The notes below the pieces were generated by a model. That model searched no databases and was not told the origin of the DNA. It worked only from the letters and a program-made list of their open reading frames with translations. From positions 74,758 through 138,757 of the forward strand of contig NZ_RCZH01000010.1 in the NCBI RefSeq assembly GCF_006438875.1: a DNA stretch of 64,000 nt, in the 5' to 3' direction. This document shows, one piece after another, positions 1-8,140 of the stretch. Both the position numbers and the translations under genes were made by a program. The stretch comes from Flavobacterium pectinovorum. Lineage in GTDB: Bacteria; Bacteroidota; Bacteroidia; Flavobacteriales; Flavobacteriaceae. Numbering within the stretch: position 1 is the first letter of the stretch; each line of letters opens with the position of its first letter.

Positions 1-171
1 GATTTTTGTAAATATAGAAAAATCATAATCGATTGATTATTAACTATGTAGTGTTTATTTTATCCGAATTTCATCTTGATTTTTCACAGATTAGTTTTTT
101 TAGATTTATTTAACATCTAGTTTCGTGCTGTCCTTTTAAAGGGATAAAAAACTAACAAAAACCACAATTTT

Positions 172-696
172 ATGAGATGTAAAAGTATTTATTGGTTAGC
201 TGTTATTATGTGTCTATTTGCCATTGGCTGTGACAATACAGATGACGGGAGCTACGTTGATCCGATTACCATTTACGAGAAAGTAAACGGAAACTGGGGA
301 TTAACAAATTTGAAAATGGTTGATGAATTTGCGAAGGCAAATAAGATTGAACCAAACGAACAAAACTTGAGTACCTATTTTAACTACGAAGATTTTAAAA
401 TCAAATTCAATGTAGACGAAAAAAACGTACCAACAAGTTATGAAGTGACAGGCGATGTTCCTGCCTTATTTGCTCCAAAAGGATTTTGGCAATTAAGCAC
501 AGCCTTTCAACAAACAACCGGAAACGGTCCTGCAAAAATCTACTTGTATAGTGATGCTCAAAAAACTCAAAAAACTGATGAACTTATATTGACTTCCGTT
601 CCGGGTAAAAGTGGAGAAATGGAGTTTCAATTGGTACACTCTTCAGGAGGCAGTCCGTTCGTGTCTTATGTATTCAAATTAAATGTTATTAATTAA
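172..696 (+). CDS. Small SusCD-locus lipoprotein (DUF5004-like)
   Basis: A 174-residue protein with a hydrophobic N-terminal segment and a lipobox (FAIGC, Cys20) followed by Asp/Asn-rich residues, so it should be a lipid-anchored envelope protein, probably surface exposed as is usual for SusCD loci. The rest looks like a small beta-rich domain without catalytic motifs. It resembles the DUF5004-type lipoproteins that accompany SusC/SusD pairs, but that match is from memory. It lies 8 bp upstream of the next gene, so the two are co-transcribed. The 171 bp before it are AT-rich and hold no TAnnTTTG promoter I could recognise. Inferred role: glycan binding or assembly at the cell surface. Confidence 0.6.
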   Translation: MRCKSIYWLAVIMCLFAIGCDNTDDGSYVDPITIYEKVNGNWGLTNLKMVDEFAKANKIEPNEQNLSTYFNYEDFKIKFNVDEKNVPTSYEVTGDVPALFAPKGFWQLSTAFQQTTGNGPAKIYLYSDAQKTQKTDELILTSVPGKSGEMEFQLVHSSGGSPFVSYVFKLNVIN

Positions 697-704
697 AAAG
701 TAAT

Positions 705-1787
705 ATGAAAAAATTTATATATACAATTTTACTTGCCCTTTTGATGGCTCCTAATTTTATGAAGGCGCAAGAAGCTGCGGGAGCTGTAGGTGCAATGTCA
801 TCATTTCCGGTAGTGTACAAATATGATGAAAAGGTAACCTGGTATTTTGATCTTTCAGGAACCACATTTGCAGAAACCGAGGATCTTTATCTCTGGATGT
901 GGTCACCATCTGAACCGGATGCAGGAAACTGGGAAAACTCTTCTGATTTTGCAAAATTACATTATGAAGGTGATAAAGTTTGGAGTTTTACTTTGACTCC
1001 AACAACGTATTTTTCTAAAACCCCGGATGAAATTGCAGCAAGCGCAGGATTTTGGTTTCGTTTAAAAAACAAAAACGGATCTAAACAAAGCGAAGTGGCG
1101 AATGTGCCATACACTGATTTTTCATCATTTTACACTGCGAATGAGCTGATCAGAGCTTATCCAACAAAACCAACTATTGATAAAGGAGTAAGTATTTTGT
1201 TTAATGCTAATCTAATTCCGGGATTTGCCGGTGCTTCAAGTGTGCACATCCATAGCGGATTGAACGATTGGGATCTTAAACAAGAATATCAATCATGGTT
1301 ACCGGATATTGTAGAAAAAACAAAGCTAAAAGATTTAGGAAACGGTTTTTATAAAATGGATTTGGTTCCAAAAACATATTACAATGCTCCGGACGGTTAC
1401 GAGATGAAAAATTTAGTTTTTCTGATGGTAAAAGACGATTGGGCAGCAACAACTCCGGATCAGGTTTTGTATGCAGGAGCTTATGTACCGCCACCAGCGC
1501 CGGTTTTTGGATTTTTTCCATTGCAAATCAGTCAAAAAGATTTTCTTGGTATGTCAAGAAAAAATAATGAATCAGGTGTAAACAAATTGATCTACACAAT
1601 TACTGCGGGAAGTAAAATTATTACCGGAGAATTTACAGGTGGAACGGCTGAGATAAAAGGATTTGTCAATTTGGTTTCAGAACTTAATGGTATTGCGAAT
1701 TTAACTGAGATTCATGTTTTGGTAAAAGACAATAAAGACAAAACGATTTCGGATACGACGATGCCTCTTAAAACTTTAGACAAATAA
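705..1787 (+). CDS. Secreted SusE/SusF-position glycan-binding-like protein
   Basis: A 360-residue protein with a signal peptide ending near KAQ (residues 19-21) and no lipobox Cys, so it is predicted to be exported but not lipidated. Two similar segments are visible (about 25-150 and 160-275), each rich in aromatic residues and containing a WY/DLSG or NDW-type beta strand; this suggests tandem starch-binding-like (Ig or CBM) domains. By position and size it fills the SusE/SusF role, a glycan-binding accessory of the SusCD complex. It is unusual that it precedes susC rather than following susD. No catalytic residues were recognised. The family is uncertain; the export signal and operon membership are clear. 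Confidence 0.55.
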   Translation: MKKFIYTILLALLMAPNFMKAQEAAGAVGAMSSFPVVYKYDEKVTWYFDLSGTTFAETEDLYLWMWSPSEPDAGNWENSSDFAKLHYEGDKVWSFTLTPTTYFSKTPDEIAASAGFWFRLKNKNGSKQSEVANVPYTDFSSFYTANELIRAYPTKPTIDKGVSILFNANLIPGFAGASSVHIHSGLNDWDLKQEYQSWLPDIVEKTKLKDLGNGFYKMDLVPKTYYNAPDGYEMKNLVFLMVKDDWAATTPDQVLYAGAYVPPPAPVFGFFPLQISQKDFLGMSRKNNESGVNKLIYTITAGSKIITGEFTGGTAEIKGFVNLVSELNGIANLTEIHVLVKDNKDKTISDTTMPLKTLDK

Positions 1788-1908
1788 TTCACTATCAAAT
1801 TAGAACATCAATTCTAATGAAATGAGCATAATCCAAAAATTGGTCATAAAACGAATAATGGCTATGCGAATTACATATGACCGATAAAAAAATAATAAAT
1901 AACTAGAT

Positions 1909-4900
1909 ATGAATAGTAAAAATAAAAAAATAGTCCTACAGCAAATGTGGACTACTAAATCGCTGGTATTCATGATTTTCATGCTTTTTCTTTCGGCAGG
2001 AATGTTTGCTCAGGGAAAAAAGCATGTAACAGGTACCGTTTATGACAACACAGGAAATGTGTTGCCCGGTGCTTCAATCATAGAGACGGGTACGAGAAAT
2101 GCCACTACAACAGATTTTGACGGAAAATTTGTGCTGGATGTAGCCGTAGGAGGTTCTATTGAAGTTTCTTTTATTGGTTCAACCACACAAAAAGTTCAAA
2201 TTACCGAAGCTACAAAAGCAAATATAGACGTTCGTTTACAAAACGATGGTTATCAGCTTGCGGAGGTTCAGGTAGTTTCTGTGGGATATGGAACTCAAAA
2301 GAAATCAGATTTAACGGGAGCTATTTCTTCGCTTAAAGCGGATGATTTAGTAAAAGGATCAATCTCTTCTACAGAACAGGTTTTGCAGGGAAAAGTTGCA
2401 GGATTAAGTATAATTCGTCCTTCAGGAGATCCTTCTGCGGGTTCTACAATACGTTTACGTGGAGGAACTTCGCTTACAGCAAGTAACAGTCCGCTTATTG
2501 TTGTAGATGGTATTGCGGGTGTTGATATCAATGTGGTTCAACCATCAGATATTAAATCTGTAGACGTATTAAAAGATGCTTCGGCGACAGCCATCTACGG
2601 ATCAAGAGGAGCAAATGGAGTAATTATCATTACTACAAAATCAGGAACAAAAGGTGTTTCTGTAGTTTACAGCGGTTTATCAAGCATTGGTTATGTGACA
2701 GACAATTTAGATCTTTTATCAGCAAATCAATGGAGAGGATATGTTCGCAGCACCGGAAACAAAGACGCAATTGATTATGGCGGAAATACAAACTGGCAAA
2801 AAGCAATTGAGCAAACCGCTATTTCGCAATCACATACTTTGAGTATCAATTCAGGAAAAGCAGATAGTGGTTTTAGAACGTCACTTTCTTACCTGAACAA
2901 TGAAGGAGTTATCAAAACTACAGGATTGGAAAGATTAAGCGGAAACGTAAGTGCTTACCAATATCTTGGGGATAACAAAGACGTAAAATTTGACATGGGT
3001 TTATTTGCAAATGTTGACAAATGGCATCCATTAGATTATAGAGTTTTTGAACGTACTTATAATTTAAATCCAACTATTCCGGTATATGATTCTAATGGAA
3101 AGTTTTCGTCTGTAGCCGGAAATATCTACGAAAATCCTGTTGAGATTTTAACAAACAGAACGGTTGATAACGAAAGACACAGATTGTTAGGATATTTTAA
3201 AACAGAAGTAAAGTTCTTAAATGATTTTACTGCTGTAGGGAATATTTCATACGAACATAATGCAGTAAAAGGAAGTACTTATAAACCAAGTTACGCCGTT
3301 ATGGAAGGTATAACGGAAGATGGTTATGCTCAAAAAACGTATGCAGAATATGCAAATGCACAAGGAGAACTTTATGTAAATTACAACAAAGTAATTGACA
3401 AACACACTATTGGAGCTCTTGCTGGATATTCGTATTTAGAGAATATTTATGAAGGTTTTGGAGCACAGCGCAGCGGTTTTGTTACAGATGCTTTTAGCTA
3501 CAACAATTTAGGAGCAGGTTACAATTATCGTTTAGGAGATGTTTATTCTTATAAAGGAAAATCAAATTTAGTTTCATTTTATGCACGTGCAAATTATTCT
3601 TATGACAGCAAATATTTGTTTACTGCAACAGTAAGACGTGATGGTTCAAGCCGTTTTGGAGAAAACAATAAATGGGGAACTTTCCCATCTGCATCTGCGG
3701 CATGGAAAATTTCTAACGAAGAATTTATGAGTTCTACAAAAGGTTGGTTAGACAATTTGAAAGTGAGAGTTGGTTACGGAGTTACCGGTAATCAGGATGG
3801 AATTGGTGAATACAAATCGCTTTCGATTTTAGGAGTTGGAAACGATAGTTATTACGATCCTGCAACAGGAACATGGAGTTTGGCTTATTCTCCAAAACAA
3901 AACCCGAATCCTGATTTGAAATGGGAATCTACAAAACAATTGAATATTGGTATAGATTTTAGTTTATTCAATAGAATTACAGGATCATTCGAATATTATT
4001 CTAAAAACACAGACGATTTATTATATACTTACGAAGTGCCACAACCTCCTTATTTAGTAGGAACAATGTTGGCAAACGTAGGAGAAATGTCTAATAAAGG
4101 AGTTGAGCTTACATTGAATGCAGACATCATAAAAGGAGATAAATTTTCATGGAATGCTAATTTAACATTAGGGCACAACGTTCAAAAAATTGAAAAATTA
4201 TCAAATCCTACTTATAAAACAGACGTAATCTACAGTGGATCATTACACGGATTAGCAGGTATGTCAGGACAATATTCTCAAATTATTGCCGAAGGATATC
4301 CAGTTGGAACTTTCTGGGGATTCAGAAATGCGGGACTTGATGCAACGGGTAAAATTCAGTACTATAATGCAGCGGGAACTGTAGTTCCTGAAAGTGCTTT
4401 AGTAGATGCTGATAAAACAGATTTAGGAAATATTCAGCCAAAATTGACTATGGGTATCGGAATGAATTTTACGTATGGAAATTTTGATCTTGGTATTTCA
4501 GGATACGGAATGTTTGGACAAAAAGCATTAAATGCTACAAATATGATGTTGAATGATCCTAACAGATTGCCAACTTTCAACGTGCCGGATAATTTCTTAA
4601 ATACAGGAATTACATCTGCTCCAAAATATTCAGATTACTGGATCGAAGATGCTTCATTCTTTAGACTTCAGACACTTTCAGTAGGTTATACGATGCCATT
4701 AAAAATAAAATCTTCAAAATTAAGAGTTTATCTTATGGGAGAAAATCTTTTTGTAATTACAGGTTACAAAGGTGTAGATCCTGAAATTGGTTTAAATGCT
4801 CAGGACGGAATTAATCAAACAGGAGCAATGGATACAACCGGATTAGCGGCTCCCGGAATTGACAGATACAATAATTATCCTAGACCAACGACAATTTCTG

Positions 4901-4929
4901 TAGGATTAAATTTCACGTTTAATAATTAA
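1909..4929 (+). CDS. SusC/RagA-family TonB-dependent transporter
   Basis: A 1006-residue outer-membrane protein, normal length for SusC. Order: signal peptide to about residue 35 (MFAQ); carboxypeptidase-D regulatory-like domain (about 38-115, with VTGTVYD and DFDGKF); TonB-box region and plug (about 120-245, with SVGYGTQKKSDLTG, the PLIVVDGI strand and SIYGSRGANGVI-type segment); then a beta barrel ending in the aromatic C-terminal strand VGLNFTFNN. It imports oligosaccharides across the outer membrane using TonB/ExbBD energy, with the downstream SusD acting as lid. A 121-bp gap separates it from the upstream gene, and susD follows after 25 bp. The specific glycan cannot be read from sequence. 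Confidence 0.97.
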   Translation: MNSKNKKIVLQQMWTTKSLVFMIFMLFLSAGMFAQGKKHVTGTVYDNTGNVLPGASIIETGTRNATTTDFDGKFVLDVAVGGSIEVSFIGSTTQKVQITEATKANIDVRLQNDGYQLAEVQVVSVGYGTQKKSDLTGAISSLKADDLVKGSISSTEQVLQGKVAGLSIIRPSGDPSAGSTIRLRGGTSLTASNSPLIVVDGIAGVDINVVQPSDIKSVDVLKDASATAIYGSRGANGVIIITTKSGTKGVSVVYSGLSSIGYVTDNLDLLSANQWRGYVRSTGNKDAIDYGGNTNWQKAIEQTAISQSHTLSINSGKADSGFRTSLSYLNNEGVIKTTGLERLSGNVSAYQYLGDNKDVKFDMGLFANVDKWHPLDYRVFERTYNLNPTIPVYDSNGKFSSVAGNIYENPVEILTNRTVDNERHRLLGYFKTEVKFLNDFTAVGNISYEHNAVKGSTYKPSYAVMEGITEDGYAQKTYAEYANAQGELYVNYNKVIDKHTIGALAGYSYLENIYEGFGAQRSGFVTDAFSYNNLGAGYNYRLGDVYSYKGKSNLVSFYARANYSYDSKYLFTATVRRDGSSRFGENNKWGTFPSASAAWKISNEEFMSSTKGWLDNLKVRVGYGVTGNQDGIGEYKSLSILGVGNDSYYDPATGTWSLAYSPKQNPNPDLKWESTKQLNIGIDFSLFNRITGSFEYYSKNTDDLLYTYEVPQPPYLVGTMLANVGEMSNKGVELTLNADIIKGDKFSWNANLTLGHNVQKIEKLSNPTYKTDVIYSGSLHGLAGMSGQYSQIIAEGYPVGTFWGFRNAGLDATGKIQYYNAAGTVVPESALVDADKTDLGNIQPKLTMGIGMNFTYGNFDLGISGYGMFGQKALNATNMMLNDPNRLPTFNVPDNFLNTGITSAPKYSDYWIEDASFFRLQTLSVGYTMPLKIKSSKLRVYLMGENLFVITGYKGVDPEIGLNAQDGINQTGAMDTTGLAAPGIDRYNNYPRPTTISVGLNFTFNN

Positions 4930-4954
4930 GCGAATTAACTCAAAAATATAAAAA

Positions 4955-6469
4955 ATGAAAATCAAAATAACAGCAGCACTATTCATTAGCATGCTTTTTA
5001 CGATATCATGTACCAATTTAAATGAGGATTTATATGATAAGGTAGAAGATGGAAATTTTGGAAATACTCCAAAAGAGGTAGATGCATTAGTTGGTGGAGC
5101 CTATTCTTCATTAAGAGGATTTGCTGACGGAATATCCAATAATTATCCAACTTCTGAGTATGTATTCTTTCTTGAAGAAACAGTTTCAGATGAAGCTACA
5201 ATTCCAACAAGAGGTACAAACTGGTACGATGGCGGACAATATCAGGATGCGCAAAAACATACCTGGAAACCGGACAATCGTTTGATTCTTTCGGCTTGGC
5301 GTTACAATTACACCGGAATCGCTAAAATCAATTCGATCATTTATCAGGTTGATAAATCGGCATTGACAGATGCGGCGAAAGCTCCAATTTATGCCGAATT
5401 AAAAGCATTAAGAGCATATTACTATTATAATCTTTTGGATTTATTTGGAAATGTGCCAATCGTGACGGATTTTCAGGATACTTCTTTACCATCAAATTCG
5501 ACAAGAAAACAAGTATATGATTTTGTTGAGAAAGAATTGACAGATGCAATTCCGCATTTAACCGGAAACGTGGTTTATTCTAAAATGACAAAAAATGTGG
5601 CGTATTCTATATTGGCGAGATTGTATCTAAACTCTGAAGCTTTTATAGGAACAGCACGTTGGCAAGATTGTATCAGTATGTGCCAGAAGATTACAGGTTA
5701 TACATTGACACCGGATTTCTTTGCCAATTTTGCTACAGAAAATCAAAAATCAACAGAGATTATTTTTGCTATTCCTTACGATTCAAAAGCAGGAACAGTA
5801 GGTAATTATATGAATTCAATGTCTTGTCATTACCTTCATAAATTGACAATCTCAGCATCAGGAAATGATTATCCGTGGAGCGCAAACGGAATGTGTGCAC
5901 AACCGGGAGTTTACTCCGCCTTTGCAGATAAAGATAAAAGAAAGAAATGTATGGTTGCCGGCGATCAGATTAGTGTAGCAACAGGACAGGTTATTTTGAT
6001 GGATAATGGAGAACCGTTGACCTATACAGAAGAAGTTACAAGTGTAGCCGACGCTAAAGAAAACCAAGGAGTTCGTTTAGGAAAATACGAAATGAAAGCC
6101 GGAGAACAATGGGAACGCGATCATGATTTTGTTTTAATTCGTTATGCTGAAATTTTAATGATGCAAGCCGAATGTTACGTTCGTTTAGGATCTCCTGATT
6201 TGGCAAAACCATTTTTACAACAAGTAACAGCACGTGCCGGAGAGGAAATGCCTGCAACGATAGATCTTCATTTTATCGATCAGGAATTGCTTAAGGAATT
6301 CACATTTGAAGGAAGAAGAAGAACAGATAACATCCGTTTTGGGACTTTCTTTGATGCATGGTGGGAAAAAGGGACAACTGAAAAGTATAGAGCGATATTC
6401 CCAATTCCGAGTACGGTTATGACAACAAATAAAAATCTGAAACAGAATCCTGGTTATCCTGTAAATTAG
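4955..6469 (+). CDS. SusD/RagB-family surface glycan-binding lipoprotein
   Basis: A 504-residue lipoprotein with lipobox TISC (Cys19) and the usual SusD layout: N-terminal TPR-like helices carrying the AELKALRAYYYYNLLDLFGNVPIV segment core (ALRAYYYYNLLDLFG near residues 150-165), and a C-terminal region ending in an EFTFEGRRRTDNIRFG motif about 70 residues from the end. Family role: lid and glycan-capturing subunit of the SusC transporter. It sits 25 bp after susC and is followed by a strong hairpin, so susCD may form the high-expression part of the locus. Specificity is not deducible alone; neighbouring GH71/99-like and GH97 genes suggest an alpha-linked glucan or related glycan. Confidence 0.97.
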   Translation: MKIKITAALFISMLFTISCTNLNEDLYDKVEDGNFGNTPKEVDALVGGAYSSLRGFADGISNNYPTSEYVFFLEETVSDEATIPTRGTNWYDGGQYQDAQKHTWKPDNRLILSAWRYNYTGIAKINSIIYQVDKSALTDAAKAPIYAELKALRAYYYYNLLDLFGNVPIVTDFQDTSLPSNSTRKQVYDFVEKELTDAIPHLTGNVVYSKMTKNVAYSILARLYLNSEAFIGTARWQDCISMCQKITGYTLTPDFFANFATENQKSTEIIFAIPYDSKAGTVGNYMNSMSCHYLHKLTISASGNDYPWSANGMCAQPGVYSAFADKDKRKKCMVAGDQISVATGQVILMDNGEPLTYTEEVTSVADAKENQGVRLGKYEMKAGEQWERDHDFVLIRYAEILMMQAECYVRLGSPDLAKPFLQQVTARAGEEMPATIDLHFIDQELLKEFTFEGRRRTDNIRFGTFFDAWWEKGTTEKYRAIFPIPSTVMTTNKNLKQNPGYPVN

Positions 6470-6477
6470 GTTCTAGA

Positions 6478-6532
6478 ATGTCAGTCTTCCATGTTGGTTA
6501 GTCGTGGAAGGCTGACATATTTATAATTTTTT
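6478..6532 (+). terminator. Hairpin terminator or attenuator after susD
   Basis: A 14-bp stem (6478-6491 with 6505-6518, one G-U pair) with a 13-base loop, followed by an AT-rich tract ending in six T at 6527-6532. It begins 8 bp after the susD stop. It may end most transcripts after susD and lower expression of the two hydrolase genes. Confidence 0.75.
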
Positions 6533-6550
6533 AGCCACAGATTAAAAAGA

Positions 6551-6815
6551 TTTTTGTTTCACGCAGATTCGGCAGATTAAGCAGATTTAAATTAAATAAG
6601 GTTAAAACTAATCTGCAGAATCTGCTTAAATCAATTTAAATCTGCGTGAAATAATTTTGGACAAAGACTTTAAAATTAATGGTAAAGAATTTTTGTTTCA
6701 AGCAGATTCGGCAGATTAAGCAGATTTAAATTAAATAAGGTTAAAACTAATCTGCAAAATCTGCTTAAATCAATTTAAACCTGCGTGAAATAATTTTGGA
6801 CAAAGACTTTAAAAT
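6551..6815. repeat. Two tandem copies of a 126-bp palindromic repeat
   Basis: Positions 6551-6676 recur almost exactly at 6690-6815 (period 139 bp), with only a few substitutions. Each copy is itself an imperfect palindrome built of CAGATT/AATCTG modules: an arm reading GCAGATTCGGCAGATTAAGC is mirrored by AATCTGCTTAAATC-type sequence and a closing CTGCGTGAAA. Related modules occur in other gaps of this window (near 12245, 17458, 26175 and 42840). The block fills most of the 398-bp gap between susD and the GH71/99-like gene. No ORF is present. Confidence 0.85.
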
Positions 6816-6867
6816 CAAAAGCAAAAAAAATTAACCGCAATAATCACAAAACAAATATTATCTCAAT

Positions 6868-8115
6868 ATGAAAAGATATATCACATTATTGTTTTTTGGG
6901 ATCATAAGCATTTTCGTCGCCGTAAGTTGCAGCAGCAGCGATGATAAAAGCCCTGATAAACCAACAGAACCAGAAACATTTGAACCAGTTGCAATTGAAA
7001 AAACAAATAGCACCAAAATTTACGTTCATTATATGCCTTGGTTTGAAACCAATGAAAGTAGTGCCGATAAAAAATGGGGATATCACTGGACAATGGCAAA
7101 CAAAAATCCAAACATTATAGGAGCAAACGGTCGCAGAGAAATCGCATCCTATTATTATCCACTAATTGGTCCATACCATTCTGGCGATAAAAATGTGATT
7201 GAAAATCATTTATTATTGATGAAATATTCTGGAATTGATGGCGTCTTAATCGATTGGTACGGCACATATGATGTCAATGATTACCGAATGGTAAAAGAAA
7301 ACACAGAGCAATTAATTGCAATGTTGGACAAAGTTGGTCTTGAATATGCGATTGTGTACGAAGACAGAGTTACTAAAAATGCAGTAGATGCAGGAAAAGC
7401 AATCTCAGTAACCGCAGCCGCAAAAACAGATTTGGCGTACATGCAAAACAACTATTTTGATGATAAAAATTACATCAAAATAAACGGAAAACCATTGTTG
7501 CTAAATTTTGGTCCAATAATATTGCAAACTCCCGCAGAGTGGACAAACGTTTTTAATACCTTGACTACAAAACCTACTTTTTTAACCCTTTGGGATCAAT
7601 CAATAGAAGCTGGAGATAATGCTTCGGGCGAATATGCCTGGGTATTTAAAAACAGCACTTATTTGACCAATTTTTATACCAATACAAAACCAAAACTTTC
7701 TGTTGCAATGGGAAGTGCTTATCCCGGTTTTAAAGATTTTTATGCCGAAGGTGGTGGTGGAGCGGCAATTGGCTGGACAATAGAACCAAATAATGGAGCT
7801 ACACTCGATGAAACACTTTCTTTGGCTAAAAATGCAAACTTAAACTACCTGCAATTGATCACCTGGAATGACTTTGGAGAAGGAACAATGTTCGAACCAA
7901 CAGTAGAATTTGGCTATAGTTATATCGAAAAAGTAAAAACATTTGCCGGCGTAAAAAATACCGAAACGGTTTTTCCGGATATCAGTAAACTTTATAACCT
8001 GCGAGTAGAAAAGAAAGGCAGTGCCGATGCCCAGAAAAAATTAGATCAGGCTTTTAATTACTTTGTTTCAATGCAGCCCGCAAAAGCAAAACAGTTAATA
8101 AATGAAATTAAATAA
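6868..8115 (+). CDS. GH71/GH99-like glycoside hydrolase lipoprotein
   Basis: A 415-residue lipoprotein (lipobox VAVSC, Cys21, then a Ser/Asp/Pro-rich linker). The body shows a (beta/alpha)8-type layout: strand IYVHYMPWFET near residue 51, KYSGIDGVLIDWYGTYD (about 117-133), YAIVYEDR, and a late LITWNDFGEGTMFEPT motif typical of GH71/GH99-like proteins. GH71 members are alpha-1,3-glucanases and GH99 members endo-alpha-mannosidases; sequence reading alone cannot separate them. Pairing with a GH97 gene favours an alpha-glucan. It likely acts at the cell surface or periplasmic face. A C-terminal helical tail (after about residue 375) lies beyond the barrel. The next gene starts 25 bp later. Confidence 0.75.
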   Translation: MKRYITLLFFGIISIFVAVSCSSSDDKSPDKPTEPETFEPVAIEKTNSTKIYVHYMPWFETNESSADKKWGYHWTMANKNPNIIGANGRREIASYYYPLIGPYHSGDKNVIENHLLLMKYSGIDGVLIDWYGTYDVNDYRMVKENTEQLIAMLDKVGLEYAIVYEDRVTKNAVDAGKAISVTAAAKTDLAYMQNNYFDDKNYIKINGKPLLLNFGPIILQTPAEWTNVFNTLTTKPTFLTLWDQSIEAGDNASGEYAWVFKNSTYLTNFYTNTKPKLSVAMGSAYPGFKDFYAEGGGGAAIGWTIEPNNGATLDETLSLAKNANLNYLQLITWNDFGEGTMFEPTVEFGYSYIEKVKTFAGVKNTETVFPDISKLYNLRVEKKGSADAQKKLDQAFNYFVSMQPAKAKQLINEIK

Positions 8116-8140
8116 GAGTTGTAATTAATACAATTAAATA

